From Anagrus nilaparvatae (Eukaryota > Arthropoda > Insecta > Hymenoptera > Mymaridae): 64,000 nucleotides of DNA. A model generated the notes under the pieces. The model saw only the letters and a program-made list of their open reading frames with translations. It did no database searches and had not been told where the DNA came from. The stretch spans positions 6,037,501 to 6,101,500 of the forward strand of contig JAKSXM010000247.1 of assembly GCA_022575985.1 (NCBI GenBank), written 5' to 3'. The translations under genes were made by a program, and so were the position numbers. Below are positions 51,549 through 61,430 of this stretch, piece after piece (the first letter of the stretch is position 1; every line of letters starts with the position of its first letter).

Positions 51549-52300
51549 CTACGATAGAAAGCCCTCCTCCTTCTTCTCCAACAAGGTGGTCCTTACGTAC
51601 TCTGCTACTTTGTTCCAGTTTTCGGAACTCCGTAGCATTTCCGGGACCACCGTCTCCGGCCTCCAAATCGGGAAGGGCGGGCGCCCCTCCGAGTAGCGAA
51701 CACATTCGAAAAATGTGTGCTCTACTGTATCATCCACGCCCAGACAGTGCAAGCACTCCTTTGTTGCCACCTTATGCCAATGCTTCAACATGACACGGAA
51801 GTACCCGTGTCCAGTTAAGAACTGGGTAAGGTAGAAATCCACCTCCCCATGCTGTCGTCCCATCCATGCCTGCAGGTCTGAGATCAGTCTGCGCGTCCAC
51901 AGGGCATTTTTCTCTTGGTTCTTTTTCCATCGTTTCTTCCATGCTTTCATAGAGTTGAAGCGGGCGCGAGTGGAAGACACTTCGCGCTCATCTACGCTCT
52001 CGTAGATGAATTTCCGCTCCAACGCTAGCAGGTCAATGGGTATCACCGAAGCAACAACCTGGATCGCCTCTAGAGATACCGTGTGGTATCCGCAGGCGAT
52101 CCTAACTACCGCCTGCCTCTGTACCGACGATATTTTTGCCTGTACTTGGCAGTTTCTGTGGTCTTCGCCCAGACTTCTGATCCGTAGAGCAGGACAGAGT
52201 TGACGACTGACATCAGGAGCCTCCGCTTCCCTGGTTTGGGTCCCCCAATGTTGGCCATGAGCCTTGACAGGGAGGATGCGGCCGACGCTGCCTTTTCACA
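51549..52300 (-). pseudogene. LINE ORF2 C-terminal region
   Basis: Reads CEKAASAASSLSRLM, then LLYGSEVWAKT, a frameshift near 52,130, then VQRQAVVRIACGYHTVS, VIPIDLLALERKF and the C-terminal zinc motif CLHCLGVDDTVEHTFFEC (CCHC). This is the usual R1-clade ORF2 end. The frame stops at 51,549. Confidence 0.75.
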
Positions 52301-53225
52301 CTACCTCTGAAATTGCTCCCAGAAGGTCAGCTTGTTATCAAGCTGAACTCCCAGGTATTTCACCGACGTTCTGGTTCGGATCGTGTGAGGGTTTCCGCCG
52401 TCGTCGATAATTACATCGAAGTCGGTGGGAACCCTTCGACGGGTCAGCAGTACGATCTCCGTTTTTGGGATGCTTAACAGGATACCAGGGATTACTTTGA
52501 CCGCTCTTTTGAGCACTTCCGCCGGTATCCCGTCCGGCCCCGGCGCCTTGCCATTTTTCATGGCCTTTATGGCCTTGACCATCTCGCCTTCGCTGAACAG
52601 CGGCACTTCCTCCCTGGGTATCACCTCAACCGGGTTTTCCCGGATGGGCCTTTCAGGGAAGAGAGCACCGACGATCCGCTCAGTCGACGCCGCGTCCATC
52701 ATGTTGTCGGACCCCCGGTTCAATTTGCCCATTACGACTTTGTAACCTAGGCCCCAGGGGTCCTTGTTTACATCTTCGCGTAATGAACGCAGACATCGAG
52801 CTTTGCTTTGACGGATGGCCTTGGCCAGTCGGTGTTTGGCATCCTTATGTTCCTGAGAAAGAACGGCGGCCTCAGGTCTGTCCCGTGCTCTTTGCGCCTT
52901 TCGTCGTGTCCTGTGGCATTCCTTCCGGAGCTCAGCTATTTTGGGAGTCCACCAGTACACTGGCTTTCTCCCTTTCAAGGGCCTGAGGCGAGGCATCGAG
53001 GCATCACAAGCCCCGCATAATAGAGACGTTACTTTCTTAACTAAGATTTCAGCCTCATGGGCACTTGTGGCCCCTCCATGCCGAGCGGGGATGGACGCTG
53101 ACTCGATTCGAAGATACTCTTCGAATCTGTCTTCGTCCATTTTTGGGACGTTCCAACCCAAGGGGCGCCTCCTGTACGGAGGTCGTCGTGAGGTTCCTTC
53201 CAATACCCGGAAGGCGATGTAATGA
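52301..53225 (-). pseudogene. LINE ORF2 linker and RT with palm deleted
   Basis: NGKAPGPDGIPAEVLKRA (RT motif 0/1 region) runs directly into ILLSIPKTEIVLLTR and TSVKYLGVQLD, which normally lie well after the catalytic FADD. The RT core is therefore deleted in frame between about 52,485 and 52,475. TAG at 52,301-52,303 ends the frame. RT activity is impossible. Confidence 0.75.
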
Positions 53226-53886
53226 TGATCACTACCATTGTATCATCCATCACCCTATAGTCGCCTATTCGCCCGGACGCAGCTTCTGTAGCGAAGGTTA
53301 CGTCCGGGATAGAGACACCCCAACCCGGCCTCTCGTAGGTGGGCCTGTTGCCTCTATTCTGGACCACTAGTTTGCACCTAGTGGCCATTTCGAGCACCAT
53401 TCGTCCCCTGGGGTTAGTCGTTGGCATCCCCCATTCCAGAGCCCTGGGGCTGAAGTGTCCACCAAGGATGACGCCACCAGTCTCGATGCTGGCCAGCTTT
53501 GTAGCCAGCTCTGCCGAGTTGTCGTTTGGGGAGAGATAGCAACTTATGTAAGTTGTCTCCCCGCACTTGGCACAGACGTGGCAATTCCCTTTCCCTTGTT
53601 GGGTAAGAGACGTTTGGGCTCTGCCTCGAAGCCATATGGCGCAGCAGCCAGTGTCATCGGAAAGCCAGTACTTGTGGTTCATGTTGTAATATTGCTCGCT
53701 TAGTAAGAGGATATTTGCATCCTCTTCGCGAGCAATTTGATCTAACAATGCACCAGCTTCCCGTGCGTGTCGCATGTTCCCTTTGAGAACCTTGATCATT
53801 TCCGATGACACCTGCTTCTTGCCACAACTAGAGCCTCCCGGTAACTGGGGCAGCTTCCCTCTCCAGGATAGTGCTTCGTGGAGCAC
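53226..53886 (-). pseudogene. LINE ORF2 endonuclease domain
   Basis: APE-type endonuclease: KVLKGNMRHAREAG (start), LLLSEQY, CYLSPNDN, GGHFSPRALEWG (usual G-D-F-N-A replaced by G-H-F-S-P), IPDVTFAT, then a frameshift near 53,225 before the SDHHYIAF region. The missing Asp/Asn in GHFSP suggests a decayed active site. Confidence 0.75.
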
Positions 53887-54089
53887 TTAACCTTTCTGGT
53901 CTTGCAGAGGAAGCACTCAGTCTTATCCTTGCTGCATTCTGTTTTCTTATGGCCATCTTCGCCACACTTTAAGCACGCCTTACTTCGGTCTGGGCCTTTG
54001 CAGACATATTGGCTATGTCCATAGCCCAGAAATTTGTAGCAGCGCCTCACGTCTGCACGGAGGCGCACTCTACTCGATGCCCAGCCGAA
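53796..54089 (-). pseudogene. LINE ORF1 C-terminal zinc knuckles
   Basis: RCYKFLGYGHSQYVC, CLKCGEDGHKKTEC and CFLCKTRKVKCSTKH are the tandem CCHC-type knuckles at the end of R1-type ORF1. The upstream part is lost by 5' truncation at the TSD. It overlaps the start of ORF2 by about 90 bases. Confidence 0.8.
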
Positions 54090-54108
54090 ATACCTAACAC
54101 CAAATGTT
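54090..54108. repeat. LINE TSD, second copy
   Basis: Repeats 51,279-51,297 exactly. Confidence 0.9.
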
Positions 54109-54119
54109 GTTACTTATAT

Positions 54120-55855
54120 ATTCACAAAGCATGGCAAATAGTATTATAGTTTTTATTGTTTTAATTTTAATATTAATATACCTAAATACTTTTATTATAA
54201 ATTGTTACTTCAAGAACTGCAGTATTCTTCATAAAAAAATTCAGATAAGTTTTGAAAATCCTTATTATACTTATTGTAAAAAACTTTTTCTTTGTGTTTT
54301 TATTTTTTGTAGATTATCTGATTCAACGGCAAACAGTGCAAAACTGCAAAGGAGAGCTAGTAGGAACCCTGATAAACAATAAAATGTAATTAATTGATTT
54401 AAGTTTTTATTATAAATAATTTTTCCTTATAATATTATTAAACTTTTATTTCATTTATTTACTTATTAGGTATTTTTACAACATCAGAATCTACATCGGT
54501 TAACTTCCAAAACTTTAACCATTGAGCAGAGCAACTTTAAAAGATCAAATAATAAGGTAAAATACTAATTGATTGTATAAGTTTGGCAAATTCTTCAAAA
54601 AAAAAAAGTATTCTTAATACCAAGCACAAAAAAGCAACATCGCTTAAATTTTATCTCAAACTTTTGCACTTGTTAAATAAAAACAGGTTATTTACTTTTT
54701 GAAAATATTAATCATATAAATTTGTACCTTTAAAAAAGTAGAATAGCCTGTGTTTTAACAAATGGTATGTAATAAAAAAAATAATTGTTACACTGGATCT
54801 GTATAGATTTCACTGACTTAGAGTTAGCGTTAACAAGTGGGTTACTTTTAAAATTAAAATTTTACTAATCAAATCCAAAGTTTTAACATAAAATTTAAGT
54901 GATGTTAATATATAATTATTAGAATGGAAAATACTTGATTTTTTAAACTTAACTTTGTTTATCGATGTGGCAATATAATATATTCTTTTGTTAATTATAT
55001 ATATTCAACATAAAAGTGTTTTATATTGCCTTCTCGGTAAAGAAAGTAAAGTTTAAAATATTAAGTACTGTTAATACCAAGTCCAAAAAGCAACATTGCT
55101 TAAATTTTATGCCAAAACTTAATTAGATTTGATATAATACAAAATTTTAATTTAATAATAACCAAGTTGTTAACGCTAACTCTAACTCAGTGAAATCTAA
55201 ACAGAACCAGTATAACAATTTCTTTTACTATTACATACCATTTCTTACAACAGGTTATTTATATGAAAATATTAACAATAGATTGCTACCCTTAAAAAAA
55301 TAAATAGATAATGTATATTTTAAATGGTTGCATATGTCATAAAATGTAATGAAAAGTAAAAAAAATTATTTATTATGATTTATCATGCCACGTTACTTGC
55401 ATTTTAAATGCTTGTAAATAATTTTTTTTTCAATTTTCTTTACATTTGAAGACATTTCAAACGTTAAAAAAAAAAATTCCGCTTGCTGTTAACATACTAA
55501 ATTTATGAATAATTATTGTCTGTATTTTAGGTTTTATAGGAATCGGCGGGACAAAAGAAACTCATTCAATCAAGGCTGAGATGTAATCTATTTTAATTAC
55601 TAATTGTAATTTTTTTATTTGTTTTTCACTTATATACTCTGTAAAAATTGCTAAAATAAAAAAAATTTTACCTATAAATTTGATTTAATATTTTTAATTT
55701 ATCCAAAAAATATGTATATAAAAAAAATATATACATATACATTATATATATACATATATATTCTATGTTTAAAACCTTATTCAAACGTCTCAAGCAACGT
55801 TATTTCAGACGTCTTTTAAGCTGTTGTTTCCGTCGATATTGTAGGGAAGTGGGTA
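54120..55855. repeat. Right long TIR arm
   Basis: Mirror of the left arm. Contains ttttttgtag followed by a short open stretch ending DSTANSAKLQRRASRNPDKQ and, near 55,530, ttttag followed by GFIGIGGTKETHSIKAEM; both look like acceptor-plus-terminal-exon pieces and are present in both arms. Confidence 0.8.
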
Positions 55856-55948
55856 TTAATAAAACTTAATAAAAATATTTTTTATTAATAAATTTTAATT
55901 AATTATTAAAAAAAAAATAAACTTTTAAATTTGATTTTAAAAAAATTA

Positions 55949-58063
55949 TTATAGATGTTTACTATTATATTCGGTTACTGCTTTTAGTAATCTTTCAGGA
56001 TATTCTGGATGTGTTTTTTTTGCTTTATATTTTTTCCAAATTTTTTTAAAATATGCATGTACTGATTAAACAGCTTGCTCCGAATAAAATCCTAACGCGC
56101 TTTGATATTTTTCGCAAAAATCTTTTACATGAAAAAAAACAGCGTGGACCTTAGGCATTACACTGATTCCTAAATCTAAATAGCTTTCTTTAAACTTATT
56201 TATAGAATTAATATAAACAGGTTCTAAATTATTGGAAAAGCTTGAATCGACGACTTTTTTGAAGTCGCTATAGCATTTTACATATTTTATGCAAGGATAA
56301 CAGCATTTTGATGTGCAAAGTTGGCGAAGAAGATCTACATTTTCTAATAACTTTTTACAAGAATTTCCTGCAAAAGGACAATGAGCCATAATAATTTTAA
56401 CGACTAACATTACATTTCTTAGCCCATTCTAAACTTAAATCTTAAAAATTAATTAACATTTTTTTGTACAAAGTATTAACAACGCCTAATAATAAATGGA
56501 GCTGAGGGGGTGGGATAATGTCAATAACTTCTCGCTCCTCATCGTCCAAAATAATCGGTTTATTTTTGCAGTTTTTAAATAATCTTGCATTTTTTAATAC
56601 GGCACATTGAAATTTTCGATACAACTATCAATTGTTCTGTAATTACCACAATTTTGAAGAGTGCCTTTATGCTCTGTACACCACGTACTAGGAAATGAAC
56701 TAGCATGAGACATTAAGCCAAGTAATATGTTGGCAATTTTTAAGTCAGCTGCCATGGATCCTTTAAATTTAGACATTTGTAGAATATCCCATATTAGCGA
56801 TACGTTATTATGATTTTCTGCATTTACTTCACTTATACCTATTCAAAATATAAATAGATTTATTCAAAAAATTTCATTCATTTTTTTTATTATTTATTAA
56901 TATTATACCTATTAAAAATATTTTATTTACTCCTGAGTCTTTGAATTTTTTCGCTGCAACTCCATCTTTATATTTTTGACGTGTTTCGACTCCTTTTTTT
57001 TGAACTTCACTGTCAAGAGTTTGAATGCTTAAGCAAAATTTCATAAATCCACCTCCGCTATCAATTCTGAACTTCAAATGTAGGTTCTCAAAAACTTCAC
57101 GACTCTCTTTAGCTTTCTCTGTTAATAATCCAACATCATTGCAATATACGAGACACCCTGTTATTTGAGAAGTACTTCCATTTGGTTCATTTTTTTCAAA
57201 TTTACACGTTTGTTTAGAAAAAAACGAATCTAGCGTATGATTTATCTCTTGTAATTTTAATTTTAAATTTGGTTCAAAAAGCTTTCTTTTTCTTGTTGCA
57301 CTACGCAAATTTTTAGCTACCCCACATACTTGATTTAATGACAAACCATAGTCAATACTTGTCTTGGAAATATCAACAGCAGAAATAGGTACATCTTCTT
57401 TTACTATTTTTTTTCCGATTTCAATAATTAGTTTTTTACCTTGTTTCTGAGATAATAATAATGGTTTTTTGGTTGGTTGAACAATTTGTTTTTCTTCATA
57501 TACATTTTTAATCAATTTACTCACTACCTGTTCTTTGTGTTTCAACGACATCTGATTAACACAGTCTGCTAAATTTTCAACTCTACTTTTTTCTGAACAA
57601 CTATGCTTATAACCTGGACCTATTTTTGCAAAGCAATCAGGGCAACGAAAAATTCTGATCTGCTTAAGCTTTGATGTTTTCATTTTCAATCCGTTACCTG
57701 ATTTTTTCGAAAAATTATACCTCGTTGTATCTCTAGCTAATTTGCATAAAGTACATTGACAAATTTTACCAGTATTTGATCTAGTATTATGACTTTTACT
57801 AAAATTTGAATAATCGGGTGCCTTTATAGGCTTTGAATTAGAATCAGGTCTATTATTTTTAAATATGTATGTCTTACATAAATTGCACACAACTTTTGGC
57901 AATCGCTCGTCATTATCGTCATATTTAAAAATTTTTAAAATTAATTCTTTTAAATTAGTAGTTATTTTCACACAATGTTTTTTCTTTTTTTGACAAATTA
58001 AACATATTATATACCTATTTTCTTCGTGTGTTCTTGCATGATTTTTGTTATTTTTACCATTAT
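55949..58063 (-). pseudogene. Decayed transposon-type gene with ZAD-like N terminus
   Basis: The N-terminal exon (58,063-about 56,930) has ICLIC...LPKVVCNLC, a ZAD-like pair of CxxC motifs, then CQCTLC and CPDCFAKIGPGYKHSC zinc-binding clusters. A donor-like AATAAG/gtaaat near 56,925 and later exons follow: LKIANILLGLMSHASSFPSTWC (56,750-56,680), a frameshift near 56,615, then KPIILDDEEREVIDIIPPPQLHLLLG, then KVHAVFFHVKDFC...LGFYSEQAV, a TAA at about 56,066, and HPEYPERLLKAV to EYNSKHL (stop 55,949). I recall this motif series (PPPELHLL, SEQ.ES.H) in unnamed, transposon-borne proteins of insects and cnidarians; no enzymatic role is assigned here. Confidence 0.6.
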
Positions 58064-58483
58064 GCGTGATTTATAAAAACTCAATTTTAATAAATTAACA
58101 CAAAGTATTTTTTTAAAACATTAACAAAATTTATTTAAGTTTTAATAAAGTATTTTATTTTGAATTTTAAATACAGGACTTTACCTAGAATTGTTATCGG
58201 GCGAAGAGCGAAAGAGAGCATAACAACATAAAAAGTAACCATAAACTTACAAGTATATTAGTCGTCGCGAAGATGCACACATAGTATACTTAAAACAAAA
58301 ATTTATGAAAAATATAATAAAAATTTAATAGAATTAAAAGAGCAATTTATACATTACTAATTTAAAGCAAAGTAAAATTTTAAGTTAAACTAAGTTTGAA
58401 TATAAGAAATAAATTTTAACATAATTTTTTTTTTTTTTTAACAAAACTTCTTCCTAGTTATTTTTACCATATATAATAATATA
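58064..58483. other. AT-rich spacer
   Basis: One GC-richer patch (ggactttacctagaattgttatcgggcg..., 58,176-58,230) with no recognised feature. Confidence 0.45.
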
Positions 58484-58980
58484 TTACAAAGTAGTAAGAA
58501 AAAATATATACATATAATAATTTTTTATTAAATCAACCATTTCCATGTCAAGCGTTGGAGGTGTCCAGCGACCGTAGCCCATCTCCTCGCGGCATTCACG
58601 GACCAATTGCTGAAAAAAAGAAATAAACAGGAAGGCAAATGTTAATAAATAAAATAAACAACAAGGAAGCATAAATAAAAATTGATAAAAACTCACCAGA
58701 TCCCACCACCAATCGTCGTCAGCAAACTGGTATTCGCCAACAGGTAAACGGGTTCGCCCCTAAGTAAAATGATTTTATAAAAGCATATTTCCACTAAAAG
58801 AATCAAAAATAAGATGGTAAATTAAAAATAATGTTATTAAATAGACTAAGAAAGAAAATTAGTAAATAATTTCTTTTGCTATATAAATAATAATAAATTA
58901 CTTACAATTCTGTTCATGGTAGTTAAGTTATTTATGTGGGTTATATGCTGCCCAAAATATAGACCCAAGTGTTCCTCCAT
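58484..58980 (-). CDS. Candidate three-exon minigene, 87 codons
   Basis: Exon 1 58,980-58,906 (ATG, MEEHLGLYFGQHITHIN...), exon 2 58,759-58,697 (GRTRLPVGEYQFADDDWWWDL), exon 3 58,609-58,484 (QLVRECREEMGYGRWTPPTLD...). Donors are GTAAGT and GTGAGT, acceptors ttacttag and tttttcag, and both junctions are phase 0 without stops. The protein is acidic with a DDDWWWDL patch; not recognised. The exons are clearly less AT-rich than their introns, which supports coding. The last 12 codons are AT-driven and may mark read-through of a lost donor. Confidence 0.5.
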
Positions 58981-59869
58981 AATCAAAAATTTTTTTTTAA
59001 ATGTCTTGAAGAGTAAAAAGAATCTTTTGCTACTAAGAACTGGAAGCAAGTGAGCGGAAGGTAAAAGTAAGTTAGACAAATAAGCTACTGTAGCAACTTT
59101 CTAAGCAAGTAGCAATAAAAATTCAATTAAAAATATGTTAAAGGGTAAAGAAAAAGAAAAAAAACGAGTTAGAGCTATTTGAAAGACAATAAAATAATTT
59201 TTTTTAGAGATGACAAAGTAGCACAAGGAAAATTTTGTTTAAGATGAATAAGGACACACAAACATTTTTTTTAATAAAGAAATCTTAACGGTAAATAAAT
59301 AAATTTTGATCACGGATCCGCTGAATGAGCGCCCACCTAACATGCGCTGCGGTGTTGAGATTTCAGAGAATTCTTTTAATATACACTTACCTGAACTAGA
59401 AAAAGTAAATTTTGAAATAATCGCCCGGGTGCTTTTTGAAAAAAGCTCGAAATCGAGCTTTTATAAGCTGCCCGTTTTTCTTTATTATCTCACGTCTTCT
59501 AGATACGCTCAAAAATTATGAGAAAAAAGGGACTTTAGTAAAATTTCCTCAGGAATTCGGTACTGCCATTAGTTTTTCAAATTTTCTCTGAAAAACCCGT
59601 AAAATGAAAAAATTCACTTCGTATTTTTAAAGGGCTGTAAATAAAAAACCGAATCATGTTTTTTCTTCAAAATTTGGGAGAACAATTTTTTTTAAACATA
59701 GTTTTTGGTATCGCTCCTACCTTAATGTGATCGGCCATCTTTGACCTCCAAATAGCGTAATTTACGCGAAATTCGATCAATTTTTTAAATCTTCAAATTT
59801 TTATCGTTCCTTACTTAAAATTTAATATTTCTTTAGGATATTATTGATCAATAATGGAACCAAATTTTT
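58981..59869. other. Spacer, no gene supported
   Basis: A 71-codon frame at 59,306-59,521 has a plausible composition (NMRCGVEISENSFNIHLPELEKVNFEIIA region) but no recognisable family. It contains the 22-bp palindrome aaaagctcgaaatcgagctt(tt) at 59,441-59,462. The rest is AT-rich. Confidence 0.4.
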
Positions 59870-61430
59870 TTTTTTTTGTTATTAATAAAAAACAATTTTT
59901 ATTGTATCAACGTTTCGATTACATTAAGTAATCCTTATCAAGATTCTACAAAAAAATTTTTTTAAAAAATTAAAAATCTATCATAAATATTATTATTAAT
60001 ATAAACCTTACCAAAAAAATTTATTTTTTAAAACATAACCTCAAATTAACAAATCCTTAACATAATAACATTTACATAAACTTTTAACTTTTTTTAACCA
60101 TAAATTCATTAAATATTTTTTAATATTTGTTTTTAATTTTACTTTCTTTTTGTGTGTGATTATTAAATTTAATTCATTTAACATTTTTTTACTAAAAATA
60201 AATGTTAAAATTTGTCATGCTTCTATTGTTTACAAAATGTCAACACACACTGTACAATTCTATATCAATAACTTATGTATAATATTTACAGCTGTTTATT
60301 ATATAATATACACTAACACAAGAACACAAAGTAACTTATCATCATTTATATACACGGTGATATTATTGCATGTACTTTACATATTTTTTAATATTATTTA
60401 TGGAATTTTTAAATACATATTGTAAACCATTGCAGTCACTCATTCTGTTCATTGTATTATCATGGAATTCAATATTAAACATTTCAGAAAACAATCTTTT
60501 GTTCTTGTTTCTTTCTCTATCAATTATTTTAACATTTTTAAAATCCATAGATTTGCACTTATTCTTTTTTAAATGTGAGTAAAGAGCAGATTTTTTATTA
60601 CAATTTTCAACATCTTTTTCATGTTCTTTTACTCGTGTTCCAAGTTTTCTTTTGCTTTGGCCAATATATGTACAATCACAGTCATTACAATCTATTTTAT
60701 AGACAATATTAGAAATTTCTTCTGTCTTACACTTATCTTTTCCCAACCTAATTAAATTATCAAACTTACTATTTAAATTATTTATTGGTAATATATCTAA
60801 GTTTTTTAGCATATTATTCAGTTCAATAGTAATATTTTTATAAAAAGGTAAGACAAACCAAGATTTTTTTCTTTTTATTTGCACCTGACTACTATTACCG
60901 TTTTCCAAGTTATTTTTGTTTGATATTAATTTCAATCTATTTTTAATATTTTTATCAATAAATCTTTCAGGATAATTATTTTTTAACAATAATTCTTTTA
61001 TTAAAGATAAATTTTTTTGTTGGAATTTTTTATTAGCTAATAATATACTTTTATCCACTAAACTGTAAACAATTGCTTTTTTCTGTGATACTGGATGGTG
61101 TGATAAAAAGTTTAAATATCTTCCAGAAAAAGTTTTCTTTCTAAACCAATCAGTAATTATTTTATCACTATTGTCATTCCTTATCAATAATAAGTCTAAA
61201 AAACTAATTTCTTTATTATCATTTTCTTCCTCAATAGTAAATTGCAGGTATTTATTATAATTATTAAAAGCTCTTACTATAATATCTTTTTTCTCTTTAT
61301 CAACCATCAGTATACAATCATCCACATATCTTTTATACAAAAAAACTGGATTATTAAAATTATCTATCACAAAATTACTTATTGCACTACTACTATTTAA
61401 TTTATTTAATGCATTTTTTTCCAAAGATTT
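59870..61430 (-). mobile_element. Inverted 5'-truncated Penelope-like copy
   Basis: Mirror image of the 3' half of the downstream copy. Its protein matches that copy's last 352 residues without a visible difference, and the 3' flank matches to the window end apart from a poly(A) length change. The left limit is approximate. Head-to-head inverted partial copies are a known habit of Penelope-like elements, but near-zero divergence also fits an assembly palindrome. Confidence 0.8.
60363..61430 (-). pseudogene. Penelope-like RT (C-terminal part) and GIY-YIG, inverted copy
   Basis: About 353 codons from within RT motif B to the stop at 60,363. It includes KRYVDDCILMV (RT motif C) and the GIY-YIG segment (DCTYIGQSKRKLGTRVKEH). 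No ATG start and no RT motif A, so not functional alone. Confidence 0.85.

Larger units (their letters stand above)
51298..54089 (-). mobile_element. 5'-truncated R1-type LINE with internal RT deletion
   Basis: GC-rich insert, poly(A) tail (plus-strand T run, about 51,296-51,324) and a 19-bp TSD show insertion by target-primed reverse transcription. ORF1 is truncated at 54,089. ORF2 keeps the endonuclease, the first part of RT and the Cys-rich C terminus, but the RT palm is missing and there are frameshifts and a TAG. Composition contrasts sharply with the AT-rich host element. Confidence 0.88.
49410..55855. mobile_element. Element with very long TIRs (about 1.6-1.7 kb), TTA target duplication
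   Basis: Termini TACCCACTTCCCTACA...TGTAGGGAAGTGGGTA, flanked by tta (49,407-49,409 and 55,856-55,858). Arms 49,410-51,039 and about 54,120-55,855 are near mirror images. Each arm contains a nested inverted pair around gttaacgctaactct. Without the LINE, only about 270 bp of unique centre remains. No transposase, so non-autonomous. A 3-bp TTA duplication suggests PIF/Harbinger mobilisation, but the termini alone do not prove it. Confidence 0.75.

Noticed and set aside
52425..53703. Several plus-strand ORFs over the LINE
   Set aside because: Shadows of the GC-rich minus-strand LINE frames; no domains in the plus-strand reading.
59306..59521. 71-codon ORF in spacer
   Set aside because: Composition is plausible but there is no homology recognised, no splice pattern and AT-rich surroundings.
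60150..60425. Short antisense ORFs over the Penelope-like 3' region, present in both copies
   Set aside because: Duplicated only because the region is duplicated; hydrophobic AT-driven frames without motif.
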